Positions 43,621 through 52,888 of a DNA stretch of 64,000 bases are shown in pieces (the stretch's first letter is position 1; every line of letters begins with the position of its first letter). The stretch spans positions 1-64,000 of the forward strand of contig KI259821.1 of assembly GCA_000467935.1 (NCBI GenBank), in the 5' to 3' direction. The notes beneath the pieces were generated by a model. The model was not told the origin of the DNA. It saw only the letters and a program-made list of their open reading frames with translations, and made no database searches. Made by a program: the position numbers and the translations under genes. The stretch is from Peptostreptococcaceae bacterium oral taxon 113 str. W5053. Its GTDB lineage: Bacteria; Bacillota; Clostridia; Tissierellales; Peptoniphilaceae.

Positions 43621-44820
43621 TTTTGTTTCTGTTTTTTCTCGAATGATTTCAATCGCTTTTTGAAGTTGCGTATCCTCTTTGAAAAACTTGGGGCCGATTC
43701 CCTTTGCCTCTTTCGGCAGGTCAATCTCTATATCGGGTTGAATGCCGATTTTGTGAATTTTGTTCTTTTTCGGCGTGAAAAATTCGGCAACCGTGATTTT
43801 TACGCCCGCTCCGGAACCGTCGTTCAATTCCCAAAAGCGTTGAACAATGCCTTTTCCGTAGGTGTTTTTTCCAATAATCACGCCCCTGTTGTAGTCCTTT
43901 AAGGCTCCCGTTAAAATTTCTGAAGAGGAGGCGGTTCCTTCATCAACCAATACCGCCAACGGAATGTCGTAATAATTTTTATCGGAAGAAATCACCGTTT
44001 CGTTTCCTTTTTTATCCCGCTGATGAACAATGTCGCCTTCCGGTAATAACATATCGGCCACTTTTGTGCCGGTATCCACTAATCCGCCGGGGTTTGATCG
44101 TAAATCCAAGATGACCGCCTTTGCGTTCTTTTGCAGGACTTTCTCCATCTCGGTTTTAAATTCTTTTGCCGTATTGCTGTCAAAAGATGAAATTCGTAAA
44201 TAAGCGATTTGTTCATCCAGCATTTTACTGCTGACGGTCAATAGGGGAATGGTATCTCTGATTAAAGTAAACTCTAAGGTTTCAAAGCTGTTGCCTTTTT
44301 TTCGTTGCACGGTAACCGTAACTTCCGAGCCTTTCAGTCCGCGCATTTTTTTCGTTGCTTCTTGAAAACTTGCCGCCGAATAACTCTCTCCGTCAATCGC
44401 CGTAATATAGTCGCCGGCTTTAATGCCCGCCTTTGCTGCGGGAGACCCGTCCACGGGAGAAACCACTTGAATATAGTCTCCGTCTTTTGTTACAACCACT
44501 CCGATTCCTTCAAATTCACCTTGCACATCCTCCTGCAAGGCCATGTACTCTTCCTTTGTCAGGTATTCCGAGTAAGGGTCTTCCAAGCCTTCAAAAATCC
44601 CTTTGTACATATAAGTATTCAACTTGTTTTCATCATAATCAAAAAGAAAATTTTCTCGAATAATTTGTTTTAAGCGTTCCACCTTTGTCGGATTTACCGG
44701 TTCAATTAAACTGATTTCTCCGTTTTCCACTCGTTTTCCGTAGATAAGTCCTACGGAAAAAAAACTGAAGCACAAAATGCACACCAATATCAATACAATA
44801 AATCTGTGAATATATTTCAT
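43609..44820 (-). CDS. S41 family C-terminal processing peptidase (CtpA)
   Basis: 403 residues with an N-terminal membrane anchor/signal (7-29), a PDZ domain (about 100-185, QGEFEGIGVVV to VTVQRK) and a catalytic domain. The Ser-Lys dyad is present: Ser in DEGTASSSEIL and Lys in NTYGKGIVQ about 25 residues later. Such proteases trim or remove envelope proteins, including M23 hydrolases. It follows the M23 gene with a terminator in between. Confidence 0.93.
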   Translation of the reverse strand: MKYIHRFIVLILVCILCFSFFSVGLIYGKRVENGEISLIEPVNPTKVERLKQIIRENFLFDYDENKLNTYMYKGIFEGLEDPYSEYLTKEEYMALQEDVQGEFEGIGVVVTKDGDYIQVVSPVDGSPAAKAGIKAGDYITAIDGESYSAASFQEATKKMRGLKGSEVTVTVQRKKGNSFETLEFTLIRDTIPLLTVSSKMLDEQIAYLRISSFDSNTAKEFKTEMEKVLQKNAKAVILDLRSNPGGLVDTGTKVADMLLPEGDIVHQRDKKGNETVISSDKNYYDIPLAVLVDEGTASSSEILTGALKDYNRGVIIGKNTYGKGIVQRFWELNDGSGAGVKITVAEFFTPKKNKIHKIGIQPDIEIDLPKEAKGIGPKFFKEDTQLQKAIEIIREKTETKNPL

Positions 44821-44845
44821 TTTAACATCACCTCTATACTTTAAA

Positions 44846-44868
44846 AAAGACCCGGTCCGGGTCTTTTT
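44846..44868 (-). terminator. Terminator after the M23 peptidase gene
   Basis: AAAGACCCGG and CCGGGTCTTT pair almost without a loop core and run into TTTTT on the minus strand, 47 bases or less from ctpA. May be partial, as no clear ctpA promoter is visible. Confidence 0.8.
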
Positions 44869-46051
44869 ATAAGAATTGTCTCGGATTTACCGCATTGTTC
44901 ATGGAGTTGCCGCCTACGCGCACTTCAAAGTGCAAGTGGGGTCCGGTTGAATAACCCGTGCTTCCCACGCCCATAATAACATCCCCTGCGGAAACTTGTT
45001 GTCCGTTTGACACACTGATTGAGCCGTCCGTTCCATGTCCGTATAATGTATACAATCCGCCGCCGTGATCAATGATAACCATTACACCATAGCCTCCCCA
45101 ACCGGCATAAACGACAGTACCTGCTCGAGCAGCGATAATCGGGGTTCCTGCCGGTGCCGATATATCCAATCCCGTGTGGAAATCACCGATTGCCGCAAAG
45201 GGCGTATCTCTACGTCCGAATTCACTGGTTACATTGCCGCTCGCCGGTACAGGCCATGCCATTTGACCGACATCCGACACATTGTAATGTTTTAATTTTT
45301 GCCCTTTTGCCGCCATCTCCCGTTCCCTGGCTTCAGCCGCTGCACGAATTTGCGCATCGATTGCTTCCTGTTCCGCATACATTTGTTGACGGACGGTACG
45401 GGCGTATTCCAAATTTCCTTGAATTTTTTCAATCATTTTTTCTTTTTCAGTTGCTTTATCTTCCAAAGCTTTTTTTTCTTTTTCTAATAGCTCCTGTAAG
45501 CCCGACAAATCTTTCTTTTGTTGGTCCAATTCACTTTTTCGCTCTTTAACATCCTTTTGATAATTTTCCAAGCTTTCAATCAGCCCCGTATCATGTTCAA
45601 CCAGACTGGAAATCAATTGAGTCCTTGAAAGTAAATCGGAAATATCCGAGCAACTTAAAACCAACTCGATATAACTGGTCTTTCCGCTGACATACATTGC
45701 CTGCAGTCTTTTTTCCAACATCTCCCGCTTCGACTTGATATTTTTATTGATATCCTGAAGTTCTCTTTCCGATTCTTTAATTTTCGAACGCATAGCTGAA
45801 ATTTGACTGTCTAAAACGTCTATGCTGGAATTGCATTCGGTAATTTCTTTATCCAAATTTTGCAAATCTCTGGTCATATATTCAATTTCAACTTCATAAT
45901 TATCAATGGCTTTTTCCTGATTTTTTATATTCTGTTCGTTTTGATTTTTTCTTTGTTGAAGCTCCTGCTGCGATGCAGCCATGGCAGGTGTGACGACATA
46001 TAATAAAGACAAGGCTAATACACCCGCCAGCATTTGTTTAGTTTTATTCAT
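44867..46051 (-). CDS. M23 peptidoglycan hydrolase with coiled coil (EnvC/PcsB-like FtsEX effector)
   Basis: 394 residues: signal peptide ending near AMAA (residue 26), long coiled coil (about 28-245, heptads rich in Glu, Lys, Leu), then a LytM/M23 domain. Metal ligands appear as HTGLD and GPHLHFEV, with YGH between them. Coiled-coil M23 proteins beside ftsEX are activated by FtsX from outside the cell (EnvC in E. coli; CwlO in Bacillus). The domain looks catalytically competent, unlike EnvC. Follows ftsX by 18 bases. Confidence 0.92.
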   Translation of the reverse strand: MNKTKQMLAGVLALSLLYVVTPAMAASQQELQQRKNQNEQNIKNQEKAIDNYEVEIEYMTRDLQNLDKEITECNSSIDVLDSQISAMRSKIKESERELQDINKNIKSKREMLEKRLQAMYVSGKTSYIELVLSCSDISDLLSRTQLISSLVEHDTGLIESLENYQKDVKERKSELDQQKKDLSGLQELLEKEKKALEDKATEKEKMIEKIQGNLEYARTVRQQMYAEQEAIDAQIRAAAEAREREMAAKGQKLKHYNVSDVGQMAWPVPASGNVTSEFGRRDTPFAAIGDFHTGLDISAPAGTPIIAARAGTVVYAGWGGYGVMVIIDHGGGLYTLYGHGTDGSISVSNGQQVSAGDVIMGVGSTGYSTGPHLHFEVRVGGNSMNNAVNPRQFL

Positions 46052-46069
46052 ACTTTCCCTCCTAAATTA

Positions 46070-46972
46070 CTACGCTTGTAAATAGCGTTTCATTGAAAAC
46101 ACACTGCCTACAATCCCGATTCCGATTCCCAAAGATGCAAATATAATGACTAAATCCAAAAGAATAGCATCCGGTTTTACCAAGTTTGAATAGAAAAATT
46201 GATACATCAAATCGTTTCCTTGTTGGAATACATGACGATATCCGAAATAAACGATAGCCAAGGCCAAAGCGGCTCCAATGATTCCGAAAATAATCCCTTC
46301 CAGAATAAAAGGTCCTGTAATAAATCCGTTTTTTGCCCCTACATGGCGCATAACGCCTATCTCTTTTCTTCTCGCAATCACCGTCAGCTTGATGGTATTG
46401 GAGATGACGAAAAAGGCCAAAAGAATCAGTCCCAGCAGGACTACCAAAGCGGCTATTTTCCCATAGCCGGCAAGCCTTGCGATTTTATCCACCAAATCTT
46501 TGTAATATCCGATGGTATCTACGCCCTGTTTTTTGGAATACTCCGAAACAAAAGTATGCGCTTCATCAATATTTTTTAATTTTACATTAAAGGATGCGGG
46601 CAGAATATCTTCTCCCAAATTATCCAACAAAGAAGCTTTATCGCCTAAATCTTGGCGCATGGCTTCCATAGCCTCTTTTGAAGATTTAAAATAAACCTCT
46701 TTGACCCGTCGATCCTGCTGTAGTATTTGCTGCAAATTGGCAATATAATTTTCAGGGCAATGGATTTGCATGAATATTTCAATATCATCTACCTTATATT
46801 GGGTATCTCCAAGAACATTGTTAATTCCCAAGGCTGAAATAAGAAAGAATCCCAGGATAATTAAAACTGCAGTGATTGAGCCGATAGAGGCTATCCCCAT
46901 ACCTCGATGTTGCCAAGCTCCCTTAAAACCGGCTTTTATGATATATATCAATTTTCTAATTGCTCTCATCAT
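46070..46972 (-). CDS. ftsX: Cell division protein FtsX
   Basis: About 300 residues. Four membrane segments with a large extracellular loop after the first (residues 45-165), the usual FtsX/MacB-like layout. MRAIRKLIYIIKAGFKGAWQHRGMGIASIGSI matches family N-termini (split: start MRAIRKL, then GMGIASIGSITAVLI), so the start is ATG 46972 or 46969, inside the ftsE end; an ATG at 46990 is also possible. Works with FtsE to gate the M23 hydrolase downstream. Confidence 0.92.
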   Translation of the reverse strand: MMRAIRKLIYIIKAGFKGAWQHRGMGIASIGSITAVLIILGFFLISALGINNVLGDTQYKVDDIEIFMQIHCPENYIANLQQILQQDRRVKEVYFKSSKEAMEAMRQDLGDKASLLDNLGEDILPASFNVKLKNIDEAHTFVSEYSKKQGVDTIGYYKDLVDKIARLAGYGKIAALVVLLGLILLAFFVISNTIKLTVIARRKEIGVMRHVGAKNGFITGPFILEGIIFGIIGAALALAIVYFGYRHVFQQGNDLMYQFFYSNLVKPDAILLDLVIIFASLGIGIGIVGSVFSMKRYLQA

Positions 46973-47642
46973 ATTCACCGTTTTCTTCATCTCTGAGCAA
47001 ATGACCGCGCTCCAATTGAAGTACCCTTTTCTTCATTTGATTTACGATTTCTTTCGCATGTGTCGCCATAATAATGGTGGTGCCCGTTTCATTAATCCCT
47101 TCTAACAAATGCATAATTTCCCATGCCGTATTGCTGTCCAAATTGCCGGTAGGTTCATCGGCAATGAGAATGGAAGGATTATTGACAAGCGCTCTGGCGA
47201 TGGATACTCTTTGTTGCTCTCCGCCGGACAATTGATTCGGAAAATATTTTCGCTTGTCTAACAGGTTTACCAGTGTTAAACATTCAATCACTCGCTTACG
47301 AATCTCCTTTTTTCCGATGCCGTGAATCTCCATAGCATAAGCTACATTGCTGAAAACGTCCCGGTCTTCCAATAATCTGAAATCTTGAAAAACCACTCCA
47401 AACTTGCGGCGAATATTCGGGATTCGGCGACTGCCTACATGACTGATGTCAACATCGTCCAAAACAATTTGACCTTTTGTCGGCGCCTCTTCTTTCAGCA
47501 AAAGTTTAATCAATGTAGATTTACCCGCTCCGCTCGGTCCGATTAAAAACACAAATTCTCCATCTGCAATTTTTAAATTTAAATTTTTAAGAGCAATAAT
47601 ATCTTTTAAATATACTTTTGTAACATCTTTAAATTCAATCAC
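46956..47642 (-). CDS. ftsE: Cell division ATP-binding protein FtsE
   Basis: 228 residues. Walker A GPSGAGKST, Q-loop FQDFRLL, signature LSGGEQQRVSIARAL, Walker B ILIADEPTGNLD and MATHAKEIV. The FQDFRLLEDRDVFSNVAYAM segment is characteristic of FtsE. Its 3' end overlaps ftsX. A cytosolic ATPase that, through FtsX, drives cell wall cleavage during division or elongation. Confidence 0.95.
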   Translation of the reverse strand: MIEFKDVTKVYLKDIIALKNLNLKIADGEFVFLIGPSGAGKSTLIKLLLKEEAPTKGQIVLDDVDISHVGSRRIPNIRRKFGVVFQDFRLLEDRDVFSNVAYAMEIHGIGKKEIRKRVIECLTLVNLLDKRKYFPNQLSGGEQQRVSIARALVNNPSILIADEPTGNLDSNTAWEIMHLLEGINETGTTIIMATHAKEIVNQMKKRVLQLERGHLLRDEENGEYDESN

Positions 47643-47683
47643 AAAGATTCACCTCATTAATCTACAAATCTTTCCAGTTATTT

Positions 47684-47689
47684 ATTATA
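47684..47689 (-). promoter_or_regulatory. Extended -10 promoter for ftsE
   Basis: TATAAT with TG one base before it on the minus strand, about 45 bases upstream of ftsE; the -35 region (GTTTCA) is poor. Confidence 0.45.
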
Positions 47690-47796
47690 ACACATTTTTT
47701 TCATTTTGAAACCTTTCTGTAACTTTATGAACCAAACGTAACACTTTTGCCATATTTTTTCCTTTGTTTTCATGATATTATGCAAGGGGTGATATT

Positions 47797-48375
47797 GTGC
47801 AAAAACAACAATTTAGAAAATATATGCTCCAATTAAGAGCTTCTTATTCCGAAGAAGAACGGAAGGTCTTATCCGAAAAGGCAAGTAAACTTTTCCTTCA
47901 AATGCCCTTCTATCGGCAATCAAAAAAGATAGCCCTCTTTGCCTCTTTTCGTCAGGAAATGGATACATGGGCAATTATCGATGCCTCTCTCCGAGATCGG
48001 AAGTCGGTCTATCTTCCCCGTATTCACAAGAAGAGGATGTATTTTTTTCCTGTGCTTTCCATTTCCGATTTGACGATGAATTCCATGGGCATTATGGAGC
48101 CTCCTTTTCAAAAAGATGACTATGCCCGGTCGGATTTGGATTTGATTTTAGTTCCCGGTTTGGCTTTCGGAACGGATGGAAGTCGATTGGGTTATGGCGG
48201 AGGATATTACGACCGTTTTTTAAAGACTCAATCCCGGGCTTTAAAGCTCGGATTCGGCTTTTCTTTTCAAAAATTTGATTCAGTTCCCGCCAATGACTAT
48301 GATTATGGAATAGACGCTTTCCTTTCTGATGAAGGCTTGCAAATCTTCAACACTTCAAGTATAATGTTTCGGTAA
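47797..48375 (+). CDS. 5-formyltetrahydrofolate cyclo-ligase
   Basis: 192 residues, starting with GTG (AAGGGGTG upstream). Converts 5-formyl-THF to 5,10-methenyl-THF with ATP. The ATP/Mg motif GTDGSRLGYGGGYYDRFL near residue 130 and the N-terminal QKQQFRKYMLQLRASYSEEER Lys/Arg region identify it (only the core is quoted here). Thirty bases before the CofE-like gene, with which it likely forms an operon. Confidence 0.92.
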   Translation: MQKQQFRKYMLQLRASYSEEERKVLSEKASKLFLQMPFYRQSKKIALFASFRQEMDTWAIIDASLRDRKSVYLPRIHKKRMYFFPVLSISDLTMNSMGIMEPPFQKDDYARSDLDLILVPGLAFGTDGSRLGYGGGYYDRFLKTQSRALKLGFGFSFQKFDSVPANDYDYGIDAFLSDEGLQIFNTSSIMFR

Positions 48376-48405
48376 AAAAATGAATTATGTTAAGGAGGAG
48401 TCGTC

Positions 48406-49593
48406 ATGACAAGAGTTATCGGAACAACCGCTCGAGGAGTTCGCGGCCCTGTTGTTAAGCAGGGGGATAATTTGATAAAAATTGTCGCAGACAGCGTTAT
48501 GAATGCTGTAAAAGAAACCAATTGTCCTTTAAAAGAAAGGGATGTTATTGCAATTACCGAATCTATTTTGGCTCGTTCTCAAGGCAACTACATCAATGTG
48601 GATCATATTTCCCGGGACATCAATCAAAAATTTAATGACTCCTTTGGAGTAGTCTTTCCAATTCAAAGCAGAAATCGTTTCTCCATTATCTTAAAGGGGC
48701 TGGCGCGTACAGAGAAAAAGATTACCGTTTTATTCCGCTATCCTTCCGATGAAGTCGGTAATCCTATTATGGATGAATATACAATGATTGAAAAGAAAAT
48801 CAATCCTTATACAGATGTTCTTACAGAAACGGATTATCGAAATCTTTTCGGTTATCCCGTCAAGCATCCTTTTACCGGGGTGGATTATTTGGAGCTTTAT
48901 AAAGAATTGGCTGTCAATGATAATATTCAGGTTGTTTTCTCCAATAATCCTCTAACCATTTTGGAGTATACCAAAGACGTTTTGGTTGCCAGTGTGCATG
49001 ATCGCAAACGAATTGTGGATTTGTTAAAACAAAGCGGAGCCGATAAAGTATACGCCCTGTCCGATGTCATGACTTCACCGATTAACGGCAGCGGATATAA
49101 TCCCGATTTCGGATTGTTAGGTTCTAATATGGCATCGGCAACCGATTTAAAACTTTTCCCCAGAGATGCTCAAAGCTTTGTGGAAAAAGTTCAAGAGGAA
49201 ATTAAACGTCAAAGCGGTATCACTGTCGAAGTTATGGTCTATGGGGACGGCGCTTTTAAAGATCCTGTGGGGCATATTTGGGAATTGGCGGATCCTGTGG
49301 TTTCTCCCGGCTTTACATCCGGTTTAAACGGCATGCCCAATGAAATAAAAATAAAATATTTGGCAGATACCGATTTGAAAAACTATTCAGGAAGTGAATT
49401 GCAGGAAAAAATGAAGGAAATCATTCGTTCCAAAAATCAAAATTTGGTCGGTCAGGATGCCAGCTTGGGAACCACCCCCCGCCGTATTACCGACTTGCTC
49501 GGAAGCTTGTGTGACTTAGTCAGCGGCTCCGGTGACAAAGGAACGCCTTTTATTTGGATTAGCGGTTATTTCGATAATTATGCGACAGAATAA
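48406..49593 (+). CDS. CofE-like (coenzyme F420-0:L-glutamate ligase family) protein
   Basis: 395 residues. The N-terminal part (VIGTTARGVRGPVVKQGDNL...LKERDVIAITESILARSQGNY, each piece short here) and VMVYGDGAFKDPVGHIWELADPVVSPGF match the F420 ligase fold PF01996, which adds glutamate through an amide/peptide bond. At 395 residues it is much longer than archaeal CofE (about 250). No F420 biosynthesis gene is in the window and F420 is not expected in such anaerobes, so the real substrate is unknown; glutamylation of a folate-like molecule would fit the neighbour but is a guess. Confidence 0.7.
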   Translation: MTRVIGTTARGVRGPVVKQGDNLIKIVADSVMNAVKETNCPLKERDVIAITESILARSQGNYINVDHISRDINQKFNDSFGVVFPIQSRNRFSIILKGLARTEKKITVLFRYPSDEVGNPIMDEYTMIEKKINPYTDVLTETDYRNLFGYPVKHPFTGVDYLELYKELAVNDNIQVVFSNNPLTILEYTKDVLVASVHDRKRIVDLLKQSGADKVYALSDVMTSPINGSGYNPDFGLLGSNMASATDLKLFPRDAQSFVEKVQEEIKRQSGITVEVMVYGDGAFKDPVGHIWELADPVVSPGFTSGLNGMPNEIKIKYLADTDLKNYSGSELQEKMKEIIRSKNQNLVGQDASLGTTPRRITDLLGSLCDLVSGSGDKGTPFIWISGYFDNYATE

Positions 49594-49622
49594 ATATCCT
49601 ATTTGAACATAATCTATAACAA

Positions 49623-49653
49623 TTCAACCATCGGCTAAGCCGGTGGTTTTCTT
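49623..49653 (+). terminator. Terminator after the CofE-like gene
   Basis: AACCATCGGC and GCCGGTGGTT pair around TAA with G-T wobble, followed by a TTCTTTTTTTTC run. Ends the fthC-cofE transcript. Confidence 0.85.
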
Positions 49654-49934
49654 TTTTTCCGATATTATTTATCTTCTGTATTCTTTAGCCATCTTGTCTG
49701 TTACCAAATATATAAGCAGTATCGGGATGAAATCAGCCGAATATAGACAAATGATGCACAAGAATAGCAAAGTAAAAAAATATCATTAACATGATTTTCA
49801 ATGTAATCGTTTTTTATCGTTTCTATATATTTGATAATATTTTTATCATTTTATCGCTTTTAATAATTTTTTATCATATTTTTCCCTGAATAACGTTTTC
49901 TTTAAATTGCACAAGAAAATATTTTGAGATTATG

Positions 49935-49963
49935 TTGACTATCTTTGAAGAATATGATAATAT
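49935..49963 (+). promoter_or_regulatory. Strong tnaA promoter
   Basis: TTGACT (49935-49940), 17 bases, TAATAT (49958-49963), with TG at the extended -10. About 45 bases of leader before tnaA, which has an AAGGAGGAG ribosome site. Likely a high-expression promoter. Confidence 0.78.
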
Positions 49964-50013
49964 TTTCTCAGTAAAGACAAAGGTCTTTCAATAATTAAGG
50001 AGGAGTGATAGCT

Positions 50014-51393
50014 ATGAAAAAGTATGTACCGGAACCTTTTAGAATTAAAATGGTTGAACCTTTAAAAACAACCACCCGGGAAGAACGTATTGAAGCTTTG
50101 AAAGAAGCGCATTATAATATGTTTAACCTTCGCGGTGATATGGTTTATATCGATTTGTTAACCGATAGCGGAACCAATGCAATGAGTGATAAGCAATGGG
50201 GCGGCGTTATGGTCGGAGACGAAGCATACGCCGGCGGAAAAAGTTATTTTAAATTAGTTGATGCAGGCAAAGATATCTTTAACTATGCGTATATTCAACC
50301 CGTTCACCAAGGGCGCGCTGCAGAGAAAGTTTTTTTCCCCACCATTATAAAAAAGGGTCAAGTCGCTATCTCCAATATGTTCTTTGATACAACCAGAGCA
50401 CATGTTACTTTGGCCGGCGGCAAGCCGATTGACTGCGTATGTCAAGAAGCAAAGAAGCCTTCTGTATATGCTCCTTTCAAAGGGAATATGGATGTGGAAA
50501 AACTTGAACAATTAATCCTTGAATACGGAAAAGAAAATGTTGGAATGATTTTAATGACCGTTACGAATAATTCTGCAGGTGGACAAGCGGTTTCCATACA
50601 AAATATTCGTGAAGTAGCCGCCATTGCCAAAAAATACGGCATTCTTTTCAATATTGATGCTGCTCGTTTTGCTGAAAATGCTTATTTTGTAAAAATTAGA
50701 GAAGAAGAATTTAAAAACTCTTCCATTAAAGAAATCGTTCGTGAAATGTTCAGTTATGCGGACAGCTTTACAATGAGTGCTAAAAAAGATGCTATCGTAA
50801 ACATGGGCGGACTTATCGGCATCCGTGAAAATGCGGAACTTTATCAAGCGATTAAAGGGAACTGTATCTCTTTTGAAGGCTTTGTCACTTACGGCGGACT
50901 TTCCGGGCGTGATTTGGAAGCTTTGGCTATCGGTTTATATGAAGGTATTGATGATGAATATTTAAGATATCGAAACGCTTCTATGGAATATTTAGCATCC
51001 AAACTTCTCGATGCAGGCGTTGCCATTCAAAACCCCGCCGGCGGTCATGGCGTTTATGTTGATGCCAATGCAATGTTCCCCCATATTCCCTATTACGAAT
51101 TCCCGGGGCATACCCTTTGCGTAGAACTTTATAAAGAAGCAGGCATTCGTACTTGCGATATCGGTTCCTTTATGTTGGGGAACGATCCTGAAACAGGCGA
51201 ACAAATTAAATCTGAATTCGAATTTGCTCGTTTAGCTATTCCTCGAAGAGTATATACTCAGTCCCACATGGATGTAATTGCCGATGCTTTAATCAATATC
51301 AAAGCGCGGGCAAGTGAAGTCTCCGGTTACCGTATTACTTGGGAACCTCCGATTCTTCGTCACTTCCAAGCACATCTTGAACCTGTTCAATAA
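50014..51393 (+). CDS. tnaA: Tryptophanase (tryptophan indole-lyase)
   Basis: PLP enzyme (459 aa from ATG 50014) that splits tryptophan into indole, pyruvate and ammonia. N-terminal EPFRIKMVEP and LLTDSGTNAMSDKQW, the PLP lysine in MSAKKDAIVNMGG, and IPRRVYTQSHMDV define the beta-eliminating lyases. The close relative tyrosine phenol-lyase has Arg in an MERGI motif where this protein has DIGSFMLGNDP, as in tryptophanase. Predicts indole production. Followed by an NSS transporter that probably brings in tryptophan. Confidence 0.92.
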   Translation: MKKYVPEPFRIKMVEPLKTTTREERIEALKEAHYNMFNLRGDMVYIDLLTDSGTNAMSDKQWGGVMVGDEAYAGGKSYFKLVDAGKDIFNYAYIQPVHQGRAAEKVFFPTIIKKGQVAISNMFFDTTRAHVTLAGGKPIDCVCQEAKKPSVYAPFKGNMDVEKLEQLILEYGKENVGMILMTVTNNSAGGQAVSIQNIREVAAIAKKYGILFNIDAARFAENAYFVKIREEEFKNSSIKEIVREMFSYADSFTMSAKKDAIVNMGGLIGIRENAELYQAIKGNCISFEGFVTYGGLSGRDLEALAIGLYEGIDDEYLRYRNASMEYLASKLLDAGVAIQNPAGGHGVYVDANAMFPHIPYYEFPGHTLCVELYKEAGIRTCDIGSFMLGNDPETGEQIKSEFEFARLAIPRRVYTQSHMDVIADALINIKARASEVSGYRITWEPPILRHFQAHLEPVQ

Positions 51394-51396
51394 GAA

Positions 51397-51439
51397 TATG
51401 AATTAGGCGGCTTAAGTATTTAAGTCGCCTATCTTCATA
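51397..51439 (+). other. Intercistronic hairpin between tnaA and the NSS transporter
   Basis: AGGCGGCTTAA and TTAAGTCGCCT pair with one wobble, extended by ATATGAA/TTCATAT. There is no T-run, so it should not stop transcription; it may protect the tnaA mRNA end and set a higher tnaA than transporter level. Confidence 0.55.
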
Positions 51440-51482
51440 TATATTTAAAATTTATTTTTCATGATTCAAAAAAGGAGGACTT

Positions 51483-52823
51483 ATGGACAACAATCTTAAC
51501 AACAGAGATCAGTTTAATACCAAGTGGGGATTTATACTGGCTTGTATCGGTTCCGCTGTTGGTATGGGAAACATTTGGCGTTTCCCCGTCTTAGTAGCTG
51601 CGTGGGGTGGCATGACTTTTCTCATTCCTTATTTTATCTTCGTTATTCTCATCGGTTCAACGGGTGTTATTGAAGAAATGGCTCTAGGACGTGCAACCGG
51701 CGGCGGTCCCATACGCGCATTCGGAAAATGTACGGAACTTCGCTCAGGAAACAAAAAAACCGGTGAAACTATCGGTTTAGTTCCGGTTCTCTCTTCTATG
51801 GCTTTGGCCATCGGTTACACTTGTGTTATGGGTTGGATTTTCAAATATACCTATCTTGCATTAAGCGGACAAATTGCCGCTATGGGACATGATATGGACA
51901 TTATCGGGGGCACTTTCGGTGCAACAGCCGGTGCTTGGGGCAATAATTTCTGGATTATTATTTCTATGCTTGCCGCATTTATCATTATGGCTCTCGGTGT
52001 TGCAAACGGTATTGAAAAAGCAAATAAAATCATGATGCCCCTGTTGTTCTTTTTATTTGTAGCTTTAGCTATTTACATCGCATTCCTTCCCGGATCCGCA
52101 GATGGATATAAATATATCTTTTCTGTTAAACCGGCCGGTCTTGCCAATCCGAAACTTTGGCTTTACGCTTTCGGTCAAGCGTTCTTCTCCTTATCCATCG
52201 CCGGAAACGGAACGGTTATTTACGGTTCATATTTAAGTAAAAATGAAGATCTTCCAAGTTCTGCTCGCAATGTAGCTGTTTTTGACACATTAGCCGCTTT
52301 ACTGGCAGCTTTTGTCATCATTCCGGCTATGGCAACTGCAAGTACCGAACTTGCCAATGGCGGTCCCGGATTAATGTTCATCTTTTTGGTTAATGTCTTT
52401 AACGGAATGCCTGCCGGACTGTTTATTGGCATCATTTTCTTTATCTGCGTCTTATTCGCAGGATTAAGCTCTATTATCAATCTTTATGAAGCGCCTGTTG
52501 CAACGCTTCAAGAACAAATGAAACTAAAAAGACTACCGGCAACGGCAATTATTTGTATTATCGGAACAGTTGTCGCTCTTTGCATTCAAGGAATTGTCGG
52601 TGAATGGATGGATGTTGTATCTATTTATCTTTGTCCCTTGGGTGCAGTTTTGGCGGCCATTATGTTCCTATGGATTGCCAGCAAGAAATTTGTTTTGGAT
52701 AGTGTTAATGAAGGAGCTAAGCGTCCCATTGGCAAATGGTTCTATCCTTTGGCAAAATATGTTTATGTTGCAGCGGCCATCATCGCTTTGATTCTCGGTG
52801 CAATCTTTGGCGGTATCGGCTGA
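51483..52823 (+). CDS. Na+-dependent NSS family transporter, probable tryptophan uptake
   Basis: 446 residues, 11-12 membrane segments of the LeuT fold. NTKWGFILACIGSAVGMGNIWRFP (quoted in part: SAVGMGNIWRFP) is the TM1 sodium/substrate motif. Located right after tnaA with an AAAGGAGG site, the same pairing as the characterised tryptophan transporter TnaT with tryptophanase. Uses a Na+ gradient. Substrate inferred from context. Confidence 0.9.
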   Translation: MDNNLNNRDQFNTKWGFILACIGSAVGMGNIWRFPVLVAAWGGMTFLIPYFIFVILIGSTGVIEEMALGRATGGGPIRAFGKCTELRSGNKKTGETIGLVPVLSSMALAIGYTCVMGWIFKYTYLALSGQIAAMGHDMDIIGGTFGATAGAWGNNFWIIISMLAAFIIMALGVANGIEKANKIMMPLLFFLFVALAIYIAFLPGSADGYKYIFSVKPAGLANPKLWLYAFGQAFFSLSIAGNGTVIYGSYLSKNEDLPSSARNVAVFDTLAALLAAFVIIPAMATASTELANGGPGLMFIFLVNVFNGMPAGLFIGIIFFICVLFAGLSSIINLYEAPVATLQEQMKLKRLPATAIICIIGTVVALCIQGIVGEWMDVVSIYLCPLGAVLAAIMFLWIASKKFVLDSVNEGAKRPIGKWFYPLAKYVYVAAAIIALILGAIFGGIG

Positions 52824-52841
52824 TTCGTTAAGTATACTAAA

Positions 52842-52878
52842 AACAAAAAAGAGCAAGAAATTTTTGCTCTTTTTTGTT
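52842..52878. terminator. Bidirectional terminator between NSS transporter and fprA
   Basis: AAAAAAGAGCAA pairs with TTGCTCTTTTTT around a short A/T loop (52846-52875), with flanking A and T runs on both sides. Serves both converging transcripts. Confidence 0.88.
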
Positions 52879-52888
52879 TTTACGTCTT

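Larger units (their letters stand above)
49594..50013. other. Control region between CofE-like gene and tnaA
   Basis: Contains the terminator of the upstream operon, an A/T-rich stretch with four TTTATC repeats (first bases 49813, 49842, 49850 and 49870), a perfect dyad TGATAA-N5-TTATCA (49832-49848), the tnaA promoter, and a short leader hairpin AAAGAC/GTCTTT. No Trp-containing leader peptide of the E. coli TnaC kind was found. The repeats may bind a regulator or bend the DNA. Confidence 0.5.

Noticed and set aside
49970..50013. TnaC-like leader peptide before tnaA
   Set aside because: The leader is only about 45 bases and holds no start codon followed by Trp and Pro codons.
50014..51393. 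Tyrosine phenol-lyase instead of tryptophanase
   Set aside because: The MERGI motif with the tyrosine-specific Arg is absent; the protein has DIGSFMLGNDPETGEQ as in tryptophanase.
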